NCBI GenBank assembly: GCA_002104935.1
Contig: MCGT01000010.1
Span: forward strand, 558,001 to 622,000
Direction of reading: 5' to 3'
Origin: Hesseltinella vesiculosa
Taxonomy: Eukaryota; Mucoromycota; Mucoromycetes; Mucorales; Cunninghamellaceae
Length of the DNA stretch: 64,000 bases
The notes under the pieces are model-generated. The model worked only from the letters and a program-made list of their open reading frames with translations. It did not search any database and had not been told where the DNA came from. Made by a program: the position numbers and the translations under genes. Shown here piece by piece: positions 1-11,425 of the stretch (positions are counted from its first letter, which is position 1; every line of letters starts with the position of its first letter).

Positions 1-109
1 TGGTGACAGGGGCATCCCAACTGGCTGCTTTGATAATCTTTTCGGTGTAGCCTTTGATGATCTCGGCAAACTCGGGGTATTTTTCAGCAATAGCAGCAGT
101 GGTCTTCAT
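1..109 (-). CDS. 5' end of an unidentified gene (partial)
   Basis: A minus-strand ATG at 109-107 opens a frame that runs off the window start, giving 36 residues beginning MKTTAAIAEKYPEF and rich in Lys, Glu and Ala. The codon use resembles the other genes here. No domain can be recognised from this short stretch; the rest of the gene lies outside the window. Confidence 0.5.
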   Translation of the reverse strand, partial: MKTTAAIAEKYPEFAEIIKGYTEKIIKAASWDAPVT

Positions 110-1077
110 GTTGGATCTAAATATGCTTTTAATGAGGAAAAAAAAAAAAAAAAAAAAGAGAAAGCAGAAAAAAAAAATAAATGGGGCAGAAAGTTATCAT
201 ATGTTTCTCGCCGCATGTGTCAGCTTTTTTAGAGCCCTCTTTTTTCTACTCAGACGCATCCTTCAGGAACAACTTTTTGGTGTCGCGACGCATCTTCATC
301 ATCAACTTTATTGATGATTAGCAGGGGGAAAGTTGATGTAGGAAAACGTATATCTCTAGCCCGCTTTGATCGTGAAGGTCAGGCGGGGAGGAATAAAAAG
401 CGTCAAATGTTAGCAATGAATTAGCACCTACTGGGCCAAGGCCATTCATGACCAAGCAGTGATATGGCATGGGCTTAGCACCTGATATCAAAAGCGGAAA
501 CAACCATGTAGAACCCCCCTCCCCCTGCAAAGGGCTTGGCCAAATGAACTGCATCAACAAACAAGCCAGCGCTGTCAGCCCACAAAGCAACAGCACTCAG
601 ACGTACATCCTGCAAGACCATAGGTCTGCATTGGCTCCCACTTTTCTTTTAGTACACAAGTCGTAACCATCCCGTCCGAAGCAAAATATAAGCGCTTGTA
701 AAAGACCAAAAAAAACCAAGCCATTCTGCCTAGACGGGTGAAAACTTAAGCCATCTAGCATGGCAAAGTGCTGAGCCAATCAAAGTACCCTTTATATACT
801 GATCACATTCCAAAGAGTAAGATCGGTAAGATCGGTTAGAGTGGTAAAAAAAAAAAAAAGCCTTCCAAGCTCCGGATGTCCCTCAGGCTGTGATCCTTGA
901 AGCTACCAATGCCCCTCAAGCTACTCCTTCTCTTTCTCAACGTAAAATAAAAGTGACACATTTGATTTTTCATTCAATACCATGAAGCAGCGTGTAAGAG
1001 AACTGGTCTTCAAACCCTGTGACGCTTAAATACATAGCAAAACAGCTAAAAAAAAACATGAGCAAGCCTACAGACTT
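110..1077. other. Intergenic, no gene seen
   Basis: AT-rich spacer with A runs near 130-170 and 850. Short frames on both strands have no recognisable content, so I see no gene or RNA here. Confidence 0.5.
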
Positions 1078-1352
1078 TGCTGGTTGAATTGGTTGGCTGA
1101 ATTGGGTTGAATTGGGTTGAATTGGCTGGTTGAATGGGTTGATTGGACTGGTTGAATGGGCTGGTTGAATCGGTTGAATTGGCTCGTTGAATGGGCTGGT
1201 TGAATCGGTTGAATGGGCGGGTGTTGAATTGGCTGGTTGAATGGGCTGGTTGAATTGGCTGGTTGAATTGGCTGGATGAATGGTTTGAATTGGCTGGTTG
1301 AATCGGTTGAATTGGCTGGTTGAATCGGTTGAATTGGCTGATTGAATTGGTT
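1078..1352. repeat. Minisatellite of GGTTGAAT(T/C) units
   Basis: About 275 bp of imperfect tandem repeats built from a 13-bp unit (GGCTGGTTGAATT) alternating with a 9-bp unit (GGTTGAATC). It opens a repetitive Asn-Gln-Pro-rich frame on the minus strand, but this is a by-product of the repeat. It ends 17 bp before the target duplication of MULE element A. Confidence 0.9.
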
Positions 1353-1377
1353 TTCCGCAATTTTTTACAATTTTTTA

Positions 1378-2118
1378 AAATAAACGAGGAGGTTCAGAAA
1401 ATTCACGGATACGAATGTTACACTCAGCCTGGGATTGTCCAATAAAATCATTTTCTGTTTTTGGCAAAAAAAAAAGGGGGAAGTGAAAAGCCAACTTGCT
1501 TTTTTTAACACCTTTCTCTTTCTCTTCGCTATTTCTTAACATGACATCACACAGCGTTACGCTCCTGGATAATGCCTCCATTTAGCGCTTTATTGCAAGT
1601 AACTGATCAAGTACCCATCGCTCGCTGTAGTGATTGCAAATGTAAACGACCTCTAGTGCATTTTGAAAGACGCAGATGCTGGTACCGCACTTGCATCCGC
1701 TGCCGAAACAGTGCCACCCGCCAACGATCTCCCCCTTCTGAAGCAATGATTAACTGGGATGAGCTAGATGAATTTAATGGCCAGTTCCGTCACAACCCTG
1801 CTCTTCCTATCAATGTGCATCTTCCTGACAACCTTGTCGACTTGCCAGTTGACGACATTGTGCGTCATTTCATTGTGCATCTCTATGACACGTCTGGCTT
1901 CATGTTCTAATTGAAGCTTAACCATGACCCTTCAAGACGCTCAGCTATCGCCTTTTACGCTTCCTGTACAAGCAAAAGCGAGTATTGGTATTGACAACAA
2001 GTTCCAGGAAGGAAATTGGAAAAAAAGAACTCCGAAAACAGAAAAATGATTTTATTGGACAATCCCAGGCTTAGTGTAACTTCGGTTCCGTGAATTTTCT
2101 GAACCTCCTCGTTTACTT
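1378..2118 (+). mobile_element. Non-autonomous MULE, element A (741 bp)
   Basis: Inverted ends of about 88 bp start AAATAAACGAGGAGG at 1378 and finish as the reverse complement at 2118. The element is flanked by a perfect 9-bp direct duplication AATTTTTTA (1369-1377 and 2119-2127), the size expected for Mutator-like elements. The interior matches the first ~600 bp of the coding part of element C, then jumps straight to the right end, so the catalytic region is deleted. It needs a transposase in trans. Confidence 0.9.
1572..1910 (+). CDS. Truncated N-terminal zinc-binding ORF of element A
   Basis: A 112-aa frame beginning ATG at 1572 and reading through CSDCKCKRPLVHF and CIRCRNSATRQ, the Cys-rich module at the N-terminus of the full transposase in element C. 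It ends at a TAA where elements B and C have TAT (Phe-Tyr-Leu). The original start (about 1541) is followed in frame by a stop, so this ATG lies in a different frame and becomes usable only because a segment before the Cys-rich module was deleted. Expression is unknown. Confidence 0.55.
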   Translation: MPPFSALLQVTDQVPIARCSDCKCKRPLVHFERRRCWYRTCIRCRNSATRQRSPPSEAMINWDELDEFNGQFRHNPALPINVHLPDNLVDLPVDDIVRHFIVHLYDTSGFMF

Positions 2119-2127
2119 AATTTTTTA

Positions 2128-2850
2128 CACGATTCCTGAGAAGACATGCGAGATATGTAAGAATGCGTTGAAAGATCACAAATATAATATGCATCTTCAC
2201 GAGGTGTTTGTGGGTGAAAGTAAGGTTTTATTTTTTTTAAAAAAAAAAAGTAAAGCTGATTTAGTTCTTTGCAGGTCGACTGTCTATTATACGCAGCCCA
2301 GAAGGCTTTATGTGCCCCGTCTGCGACAATGTTATGGAGACAACAGCAGGATTCAAGCAACATATGACCAGACATAATTTAGCAACGAACATTGCAAAGA
2401 ATAAGCGTAGTTTGAGCTTTGATTCTGAGCAATGTGACGAACTGGATGCTGATAACGATCCTGGCATCATCATCAATGTTGTCCCGTCCCTTTTTCCAAC
2501 CAACGACAATCTGGACACTGTCAGCGCAGGATGGCCATTCTCATGATAACATGTCGCAAGACAAAGTTGGTTCCTTGTTGTTTCGAACCATTGCAGCGCA
2601 AGTGTTCAAGAGCGGGCGTCTCGCAACACTTCAGCGAGAGGACGTCAACGAAATTAAAGTTCTCACAAAAGGCACAGCAGTAGCATCAATTTTGGAAAAT
2701 GTACAAGGGCTCTTTGGTGATCAACTAGAAATCAGCATCATCGGAAATAGTGCATTGAACAGTCAACTTGTGGATCTGGCAAATAAGATCACCAAAAAAC
2801 AAGAAGACGAAAAGAAATTTAAGTACATTGCTGGCAAATTTTATGATTGA
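2128..2850 (+). pseudogene. Decayed C2H2 gene, relative of the gene at 44.0-45.8 kb
   Basis: The left part reads a zinc finger (TCEICKNALKDH...), a canonical GT-AG phase-1 intron (about 2220-2274), then a second finger (FMCPVCDNVMET...HMTRH). The intact gene at 44 kb has a phase-1 intron at the same place between its two fingers. After about 2520 the frame shifts and the remaining ~100 codons match only the C-terminus of that gene (SLLFRTI...VFKSG against HLFHEIAFRVFESG, then SIIGNSALNSQL against PIIGNTMLNSYL). The central ~350 residues are missing and no start codon remains next to element A, so this is an internally deleted, 5'-truncated copy. Confidence 0.75.
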
Positions 2851-3409
2851 TGCTCAATAAAAAGGTGCAGTTTTTTTTTTTTTTTGGCCACTTTTCCTTT
2901 TCTTTCCAACCTGTGCCAGCTTTAGTGGTTGGTGCTATGTGCAGTGCATCAAATGTACTGGAGTCTTGAAGAAGCTGTAGAAAATGGTGCACGCTCACTT
3001 GCCCTCACTCGTCCACCTGGTGATTGGCTTGCATGTCCTTCCCTGCCATCTCAGTCTCAATGGTGCCGAAGTGAGCTGGCTTTAGAAACTCCTTTTTTTT
3101 CGTGCCTTCCCCTCGTCGATTTGACGGTTGCTAGGTTCGATGGCAGAAAAGAATTGCCCCGAGTCACCCTTCCAGCCTCTGATCTCTCTGTTCCTCCTAT
3201 TGTCTTCAGTCCCTTCCCAGTAAACTGTCATTGGTAAACATAAAAAGCAGCAACCATTCTTGTCTACGAACTGATCTCTCTCCAGGCACGATGAATGCAT
3301 TGTGTCAATGGCAACCGCCTTTCCGCCTAGGCTTCAACTTCCGACAAAAAAGTCGCATGTGTAGCGGAGCTGTAGCTTTTTGTTTTTTTTTCAATTTTTT
3401 TCGACCAGC
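2851..3409. other. Intergenic
   Basis: Holds a T-run at 2871-2885 after the decayed gene and a 102-codon frame (2929-3237) that has no ATG near its start and no recognisable content. Probably the promoter region of the gene at 3410. Confidence 0.4.
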
Positions 3410-3948
3410 ATGGCAAAGAGCAAGCAAGATACCCCCGCGAAAAAAAATGAAGTCATCAAGACCCAAATCGATCAGTCTATGGGCATTGCTCATTCGCTGA
3501 TCGAATCATGGCTACCGCCTCCAGAAAAAGACGAGAAAATCAATGAGGACGATGAGCAAGATCAGCTTTTTGACAAGTTTTCCAAGGGTCGACCCGACAG
3601 GTGAGGAATGGTTAGAAAGGAGAGACGATTCATGGGATGTTTCCTAGATTGGGACTGGGAGCCAAGTATCTGTCGCATAACGAAGCAGTCAAAGCAACAG
3701 GGATCCTCAACAAGCATCAAGTACAGCTGAAAAACAAGATCTTGAACCAGAATGCCCGCCACAGCCGCGATCGAGACGTACGATCGGATGGCAATGAACA
3801 CAAAAAACGGCCCCATGAAAAGAGCGACGACGAGGACGAGCGAGAAACTGCATCAGGCAGTAAGAAAACGAAGAAAGCCATTGGCGGCCAGGGTGACTTT
3901 CTATCGATGTATCTGACAGAACGCTCCAAGAAGAAAAAGAAGAAATAG
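3410..3948 (+). CDS. Small Lys/Asp-rich nuclear-type protein, possibly DUF3245-like
   Basis: Two exons (3410-3600, 3648-3948) separated by a 47-bp GT-AG intron give 163 aa; phase closes exactly (AG|A = Arg). The N-terminal half carries an acidic stretch (KDEKINEDDEQDQLFDKF). The join creates the motif GRPDRLGLGAKYLSH, followed by a basic region and a terminal run of seven lysines, a likely nuclear/nucleolar signal. The RxxRLGLGAK core resembles small uncharacterised fungal proteins grouped as DUF3245. That assignment is from memory of the motif and is tentative; no function is claimed. Confidence 0.75.
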
Positions 3949-4121
3949 CCACCCCCTCTCCTCCACGGCGATGGCCATAGAATTAAAAAACGAAGCAATC
4001 TTTTTTTTTTTTAATTTGTAGAATGAGATGAAAGTGCAAAGGAAGAAAAAAAAATGCAGGATGCGGGGCAGGGGAAACTGGGAGGAAAGGAGGGCAAGGC
4101 CAAGGGGTGGGAAAAATAGTG

Positions 4122-5422
4122 TCAGACGGCTTCGGTGATGGCAAAGGAAGGTTGGATGGGTGGGTGCTTTCGTCGAGATCCAGTTCGACGGATGACCAAC
4201 GCGGCGGCAGCAGCTGTCAACAAGGCTTTTTCGTCCTCAGCAACTCTGGGTTGATAGGGCCAGGATGGCGAGAAAGAGACAGGGACGGGCGGAGGCGTTG
4301 ACAACGAGGGGTGGTTTAGGAGGAGGGGTGAAGTAGGTGGGGAGGACAGAGAGGAGAATGCAGAAGAAGGGTAGAAATCGTCAATGATGCAATGATGGTC
4401 TTGGAAGCGTACATTTTTTACAAGTTTGGTAGGCGACACTGGTGTAGGGTCCAGCCAATCAGGGTCATAGCCAAGGGATAAATTTCGAAGGGTATTTTGA
4501 ATGGTGAGTGGGTCGTCACAGAGCAGGTCGTCGTTTAGGGAAACAAAGTCGTGTTCTTGTTGTGGACTGGGCAAGGAAGGTGAGACAAGACTGTGTTGAT
4601 GTGTTTGGATCCAGAGATCGTTGGCGAGTGGCCGGGTATTGATTTTTTTTTTGGGCTTTTTGGTCTTTTGTTTGGTGATTTTGTCGGGAATTGGCTCCCA
4701 GTCCTGGCTGATCGTTGCTTGTAGTACATTCTTGACGGATGGTAAAAAGTCAATCACCTGATGTCACACCACAAAATAGTAACAACAATAAAATGAGCAA
4801 AAAGACAGTGCCAAACGTTACAGCTGCACAGCCTTTCTTTACCTCCCAGCTTTCTTGAGACAATGCAAGCAAGTCTTTGACCTAAGAATAAACCCCAATA
4901 AAGGAGAGGGTAAGTGGCCTTAACCGAAGGAATGGATATTTTAGGATGATGAAATGAAATAAAAACAAATGAAAATATAGCAGAAAAAGGAGAAAAGGGC
5001 AAAGAGGGGGAGGTCGAAAAAGGAATGGTCTCTTCTTTTTATGGTCTTACTGTATACAGCCGGTGCGTCAGCAAGACATTTAATTCACGGTCGATTTGTT
5101 CTTTTGTCCAGGATTGTTGTAATGCAACTCGCCGAAGTAAAACCGATGATTGCTATTGACAGTAAAAAAAAAAAAAAAAGGTAAATTTTCCCAAAAGGTG
5201 GATGAACTTTCATGGAAGCGGCAGAGCTTCTATTTTTTTTTTTAGTTCAGCCGTCATACCAATGTGTTTGGCAGCAATGTCGTTGGTCGAGTGTCAAGCT
5301 GTTTATCTATGAAAAATGACAACAAAGTAAGGTAACTGGGTCATCGTATGCAGAAAATCCTTTATGTTTTTTTAATTACGCATGGGGATGGCCTGCACCC
5401 TTGGTTCCTGGCTTTGATGCAT
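4122..5422 (-). CDS. Unidentified protein, 288 aa, five exons
   Basis: Exons 5422-5380, 5306-5260, 5152-5051, 4881-4843 and 4757-4122, all with GT-AG introns and closing phase (867 nt). The start is the ATG at 5422. The N-terminal ~110 residues are helical-looking (SVLLRRVALQQSWTKEQ, VLLTHRLYTVKDLLAL) and the remainder is low-complexity, rich in Ser and Pro with a basic patch KQKTKKPKKKI. No domain is recognised. The consistent splicing and frame support a real gene; the final exon alone would miss the conserved-looking half. Confidence 0.75.
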
Positions 5423-5746
5423 GACGAGCTTAAAAATCAATGGTCGAATAAAAAAATTTGCACCGAGGCAAACAAGAGAAAAAAGAAGTGAAGAAATAAA
5501 AAAAATAACAAGGGGAACGAAACTTAAAAGGACAAAACCTTGGCACCTTATTATTTTTACATCCTTGAGCAGATCAACATGCTTCCATTGGATGCTGTGA
5601 TGTCACGGCCGAAAAAAAAAACATGCTAGGCCTAAAATGGTAAGATGCTATGCCAATCTTTTTTTTTTTTTATTGATGTTTATGCCGAGTCGTCAGCATG
5701 GACGTGCAAAAAAGAAAATGGATAGCATTCAGAGCAAGCCAAAGCT
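5423..5746. other. Intergenic
   Basis: AT-rich spacer between two minus-strand genes, with A and T runs at about 5500, 5610 and 5660. Nothing else seen. Confidence 0.5.
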
Positions 5747-7502
5747 TTAGAGTTTAGCAGACTTGCTCAACTTTTTACCAAATGCCTGTATATCGGCTGC
5801 CACCAGACGATGGGATTCAAGTGCTGGGAAATGTCCGCCCTACAATATTTCCAAATCAATCATGTTCATCCCCGTTTTTTTTTTTTCTATGTTTTTGTTG
5901 TTCGCACCTCACTGTATTCCCTGAATTGCACCAGGTTTGTGGAGGCTGCAAGCCAATCGACTGGCAACTATAAAAAATGAAAAGTAACCGTTCGTTGAGA
6001 AAGCTCCGTCAATTTTGGAGAAAAGAGGCTGCGGGTGCCTGACTCTCGATCAGGTGAGGTTGCCTCCTCTGTTCCTGAGCCGCCTTTCTCTTTTTTTACC
6101 CTGGATAAATCGTGAGCAAAGTTGCTGACAGCCGTTGGCACATGGACACGAGGGAGCACCACACGAAACATTTCATGACGATGCAGCACCTCATAATAAA
6201 TACGGATCGAGGACGACAGGGAATTGGTCAACCAAAACAGGGTCACCTAAATTGAGTGGCGCAGATTGAAAAGCAATCAGAAAACTTTTTTAGGGTTTGC
6301 TTTTTTTTTTTCTTCACCTGGGTCAGGAATTCCTCGGGTGTCAAGGACGATGGTAAAGCCGACTTGACACTGATTTCGTCACTTTCATGATGGGTCCAAT
6401 CATGATATTTTTCCAATAGCCAGCCTGAAAGGAGAAAAAATGAGCAATTTACCATTTTTTTGTGGGGTAGGCTCCGTTTTCTTACCCAGCAAGCCAACAG
6501 GACTGTCCGAGAGACCATAAGCCAGAGTATAAGGTTTGGTTCCTTGAATGGCTCGGTAACCGCACGTGTAGGACAGTTCAGCGTTGGCAAAGGTGGCACC
6601 ATTCAACACCACCTTATCCTTGCCATAGACACGGTCAAAGCCCAGTAGTAAGCTGGAGAAGAACTTGACCACCTTAAATGGATGGAAGAGCAAGTTACGT
6701 GGGGAAGGAACGGGTGGCCGGACCATGGGGAAATGAGTGTAGAACCCCATGCAATTGTCACCATAACGCGAGGCAACAACCTGTTCAAAAAAGACTGCTG
6801 AGATTTCCTCTGCCCCACTCATACACGAGGCCATTTCAGATTCTTACCTTGCCAATAATACCACCCCAGTCACCACCAGCCCACATGTACTTCTTGTAGC
6901 CAAGTTTGATCATCAGCTGATTCATGGTTTTGGCCATGCGAAGGGCACCATAGCCAGTGTCTTTGGGTGCATCGGAGAATCCAAAGCCTGGCAAACTAGG
7001 CACAATCACGTGGAAAGGCTGGAAAAAAAAAGTTAAACACGCTGGCTTTTTCAGCGTTCACTTGCCTGCTGTCCGTCTTTGCCATCACGCAATACATTGA
7101 TCACTTTATGGAATTCATAAAAGGTCGAAGGCCAGCCATGGCAAAGCAAAATGGGAAGAGCATTGGGATGGGGCGAAGGTTCGTGAATAAAGTGAATGTT
7201 CAGGCCGTCAATGGGCGTGCGGTAATGATGCCATTGATTGATTTCTTCACGATAAGCTTCAAAGTCGTAAGTCTGCCATTTTTCAACCATAGACTTCACC
7301 GCCCACGTAGGTGCACCTAAAACAAACGGCCGGTGCATTTATTTTAGTTCTTGCCGAAAAATCCCAGGTGCTCTTTACCATAGTCCCATCCCACTTCTTG
7401 CTCGAGTTCATTGGGATAGATCACAGTGGACAGTCTTGCATTTAAATGAGCCTGCTGCTCATCACTCAAGCTAGGTACTTCAAAACGAACAATGTCGGCC
7501 AT
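5747..7502 (-). CDS. Epoxide hydrolase, microsomal EPHX1 type
   Basis: Eight exons (7502-7379, 7316-7066, 7018-6848, 6780-6486, 6424-6318, 6246-6100, 5967-5908, 5839-5747) give 415 aa. The N-terminal EHN domain contains GWDYGAPTWAVKSMVEKW; the alpha/beta-hydrolase core has the oxyanion motif HGWP, the nucleophile Asp175 in AGGDWGG, and the catalytic His388 in GGHFPALE; the cap joins through VPTAV. The family opens epoxides to diols with water, in detoxification or lipid epoxide metabolism. The donor after residue 125 is GC (CAG|GCAAGT), a GC-AG intron. No N-terminal membrane anchor is visible, unlike mammalian EPHX1, so it may be soluble. Confidence 0.93.
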
Positions 7503-9198
7503 GGTTGTTGATTTGAAAAAAAAGGGGGAAAAAAAAGCGTTATAAAAAAAGTGCTGACAACTTGCGTTTTTGTCCCTTTTTGGTGGAACACCGCTCTGAG
7601 CTTGAATGATTCGTTTTTTTTGGGGGGGGGGGCTCTTTTTGATATCGCCGTACTCGTTCGATATGAATGGCAAGTCTCTCGATTTTCACACGTGATATGT
7701 CCAATAGGAATACTTTATAATATCATTTTTATAAAAAAGGATGGTGCCAGGTTAGGGGAGAATGCTATCCCAGATCGTTGACGGGGTTAGCCAGGCTTGG
7801 TCCTTCATCACCTCAAAGATTCACAATCAGGTTGAGGTCAGGCGATTGCGCAGGTCAGAAAACTTTGATGGATTGGGGGACCGTCTTCTGTACAAAACTA
7901 TTGCCGGGGGGGGGGGGGGTCAGCGTGGTGGTCATCACGTTGAAGCAGTGACGAACTCGAAGCAGAGTAAGGCGACACGACTATTTTCACTGCAAAGCAT
8001 CGATTTGATAGTCGTAAAAGCATCATCTTGAGCAGGCAGGCTCGAGCATCATTGTATTGTATTTGATAAATAAACACGGTAGCAAATCAACCTATCAGAG
8101 TCACCGACCAGGTTTTCGATGGCTAATTAAATTTTTTGGTCAGCGGAAAGTGCACGATGCTTGTTTTGGTGATTTATCTTACAACCATTTTCACTTGTCA
8201 CAGCTGGAAGTAGGGCTTGTGGGTGGAGTCCTTGGGTACGCTTGGTATTTGAATGGACTTTTTTCAATGGCATCCTTGTCCATTGCAATAAGTTCTAGGG
8301 GATTCGAACGGAAAATGTACGTCACGCGAAACGGCGAATCTTCAAAACTATATTTCGCTTTTGCTCCATTTTCATGGGAGGGCTCTATGCCCAAGACAAG
8401 GAAAATTGCTTGACCAAGTGTCAGCATAGTATTTCACTAGAGGAAAACGTCGCAGTTCGGTTTGTCGTGGCGATGAAGGGCGTTGGTTTATTTTATTTTT
8501 TTTTTGACGCATGATCTTTTGTCAAAAAGACTGATTTGTGCCTGGACTTTACTAACAAAAGTGACCAAGCGATGATATTCCGGTTGCAAGCTTTATCTTT
8601 TCGCCCATGGTTGTACGTTCAAGTACAGTACTTTTAGATATATGGGGTTAAAACCACTCGGCTATGGTTCGTTCTTTCCTGCCACTCCTCACCCTCACCT
8701 GGATCAGCGTGACTTAACATTCCTTCAAATCTCACTCCACCCGCTGACCCCAAACTGAAAGGCAATTTGAAACAGATGAGTGACGAGCATGGTTTGCATC
8801 GTATGTATCATAAAGCATACACAGTACAACTACGAAGCAATTGGAATGCGAATTAAAGAACGGCATGGATGCATGTGTGGCGCCTCTGATTTCCAAAAAA
8901 AAAAAAAAAAAACCAACACACCGCCCAGTTCAACACCCGACTATGCCGTGTGTGCACAGCAAGTCTCTCCACCATGCAAAAATAATAATAATAATAAGAA
9001 TGCCTACACACTTGGAGAGGGGAGCAGGCCATGTCTTTTTTTTTAAAAAAAAAAAAAAGGCACAGCATGGCACTGAGTCTGAAAGCCGGATCACATGCGA
9101 TATGACAAATTGAAAAAGCGGGGAAGCCGATGAAACTCATATTTTTTTTTGTGCCTTTCTCGTCTTTTTTTTCTCTTTTCCATATTCTTCATCGCGCC
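7503..9198. other. Long spacer with one small ORF
   Basis: Contains an 11-G run (7621-7631), a 12-G run near 7907, long A runs near 8896 and 9045, and a short AAT-type microsatellite near 8985. A minus-strand ATG frame at 8427-8191 codes 78 aa with protein-like composition (HENGAKAKYSFEDSPF) but no recognisable family and no introns that extend it. I treat it as a possible remnant. Confidence 0.4.
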
Positions 9199-10643
9199 AT
9201 GTTACCTGCTATCGTTACCCCTCTTGTCACCCGTGCCTTGTCCAAACAAGCCATGCCAACCATGGCTCGTGCATACAGCGCTGTCGCCACCGAAGGCATC
9301 AGCTTTGCATTGTCCGAAGAACAAAAGTCCATTCAAGACCTTGCTCGCAAGTTTGCTCGTGACGAAATCATCCCTGTGGCTGCTGAGCATGACCGCACTG
9401 GAAAGTATCCTACTGGTAGGTGCATCCTGTTTCTCATTTACCTTTCATGTGCTAACTCCCTTATTGGCAGAGGTGATTGCCAAGGCCTGGGAATTGGGTT
9501 TGGTCAACACCCATATTGATACAGAATACGGTGGCAATGGCCTGGGTGTGCTTGATAGTGCCTTTATCTCCGAGGAACTGGCTTATGGTTGCTCTGGTAT
9601 CCAGACAGCCATTGAAGCCAACAACCTGGCCGAAGCACCTTTGATTGTCGCTGGCAGTGAAGCTCAAAAGAAAAAGTACCTTGGCCGCATGACCGAGGCT
9701 CCTCTGATGGCATCCTATGGTGTTACCGTAAGCCATTCGTTTAAAGCAAGAGACGTGCTTGACATCCTCTTCTCCCTAGGAACCTGGTGGTGGCTCGGAT
9801 GTAGCTGGTTTGAAGACCACCGCTGTGAAAAAGGGCGATCAGTGGGTGCTTAACGGAAACAAGTTCTATATCACCAACGCTGGCTATGCCAACTGGTTCT
9901 TTGTGCTTGCACGTACCGACATGGAAGCTAACACTGGCAAGGCTTTTACTGGGTTCATCGTCGATGCAGATACCCCTGGTGTTCAAGTAGGACGCAAGGA
10001 AATCAACATGGGTCAACGCGCTTCCGACACGCGTGGCGTCACCTTTGAAGATGTGGTTGTGCCAGACGAAAACGTGCTGGGGACACCTGGCCAAGGCTTC
10101 AAGATTGCCATGAATGCCTTTGACATCACCCGACCCTTGATTGGTGCTGCTGCCACTGGCGTTGCTCGTCGTGCCATGGAAGAAGCTGCCAAGTACTCCT
10201 TGGAACGCAAGACCATGGGCACTGAGATTTTCAACCACCAAGCCATCGCTTTTATGCTCGCAGACATGGCGTAAGTGTTTCCATCAAAAAGAAGTTCCAA
10301 GAGGCTCAGTCTTGGTTGGTTTTTTTTTTTTAGCATGGGCATTGAAAGTGCTCGCATGATGGTGTATCGCTCGGCATGGATGCGCGATCAAGGCCAACGC
10401 AACACCTGGCATGCCTCGATTGCCAAGGCTTTGGCTAGTGAGGTGGCCAACAAGTCGGCGGCCGATGCTGTGCAAATCTTCGGTGGCAACGGGTTCAACA
10501 CTGACTATCCTGTAGAAAAGCTGATGCGTGACGCCAAGATCTTCCAAATCTATGAAGGCACTTCTCAAATTCAACGTTTGATCATCTCCCGTGGTCTGGC
10601 TGACATGGTCAAGAGTGGAGCTGAGAGCCTTGGAGGATTATAA
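9199..10643 (+). CDS. ACADM: Medium-chain acyl-CoA dehydrogenase, mitochondrial
   Basis: Four exons (9199-9415, 9471-9727, 9780-10270, 10334-10643) give 424 aa. The first ~30 residues are a mitochondrial presequence ([17 protein letters not shown]). The mature protein follows MCAD closely: FAREEI-like helix, [62 protein letters not shown], and [12 protein letters not shown], whose Glu is the catalytic base. It catalyses the first FAD-dependent step of mitochondrial beta-oxidation and passes electrons to ETF. Mitochondrial beta-oxidation is absent from budding yeast but present in early-diverging fungi. A deleted copy lies at 17.9 kb. Confidence 0.96.
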
Positions 10644-11050
10644 ACCTGCTATTCCTCCTTATTCCATTCCCTATAATTTTTGCATAAAACCGCTCTTCGC
10701 TCTTTTCCTTTTTCAACGACTTGTGTGACAATAAAAGTGATCCTTGCCCGCAACAAATTGTCTTGAGGGGGGAGAGCTCCATTTTCTTAGTCCAAACAAA
10801 TTGGAACTTGCTCCTTTGTGTCTGAGCGAAAAAAAATTTGCCAGGTCCTCCGGCAAGATATTTGGGATCTGTGACCAGGATGTTGTCATCGAAAGCTCAG
10901 TTCGGAGGCTTTTCTTATTCATATTGTTTCCATTTTATATCATAATCATAATCATAATAAGCGTCAGGCATAGCTGAGTCTACAAATAAACGAGGATTGA
11001 TTCTCTTATTCTTTGTAGATGATCATCTCTCTTACTCTCGTATTTTACAC
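10644..11050. other. 3' flank of ACADM
   Basis: Shares sequence with the flank of the copy at 18.7-19.0 kb up to about 10980 (for example the block around GAAAGCTCAGTTCGGAGGC and the ATAATCATAATCAT stretch), so the duplication extends beyond the coding region. No gene seen. Confidence 0.6.
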
Positions 11051-11290
11051 TAGGATAGCGTAGGATAGCCTAGGATAGTCTAGGATAGTCTAGGATAGTC
11101 TAGGATAGTCTAGGATAGTCTAGGATAGTCTAGGATAGTCTAGGATAGTCTAGGATAGTCTAGGATAGCCTAGGATAGTCTAGGATAGTCTAGGATAGCC
11201 TAGGATAGTCTAGGATAGTCTAGGATAGTCTAGGATAGTCTAGGATAGTCTAGGATAGTCTAGGATAGCCTAGGATGGTCTAGGATGGTC
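11051..11290. repeat. Array of 24 decamers, TAGGATAGTC
   Basis: Twenty-four uninterrupted 10-bp units, mostly TAGGATAGTC with AGCC, AGCG and GGTC variants. Degenerate copies reappear at 11408-11445, where they form the last codons of the disrupted minus-strand gene. Confidence 0.97.
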
Positions 11291-11305
11291 TATTGCTAAT
11301 TACAA

Positions 11306-11308
<3 letters not shown>

Positions 11309-11349
<41 letters not shown>
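11309..11349. repeat. 41-bp poly(A) tract
   Basis: An unbroken run of 41 A directly after the decamer array. On the minus strand it is a T tract about 80 bp beyond the stop of the disrupted gene. Confidence 0.95.
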
Positions 11350-11351
<2 letters not shown>

Positions 11352-11425
11352 GGTTTTTTTTGGCCTCGCTCATCCTTGACGAAGTCTATCGAACTGTTTT
11401 TCACACCTAGGATAATATATATAGC

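Noticed and set aside
1046..1360. Asn/Gln/Pro-repeat protein on the minus strand
   Set aside because: Entirely produced by the GGTTGAAT minisatellite; no ATG-led unique sequence.
8295..8315. GTTCGAATC on the minus strand as a tRNA B box
   Set aside because: No A box or cloverleaf could be placed upstream; it lies in a small ORF. No tRNA gene was found in the window.
11051..11290. Regular short repeats as a CRISPR-like array
   Set aside because: Units are contiguous 10-mers with no spacers, and the sequence is eukaryotic.
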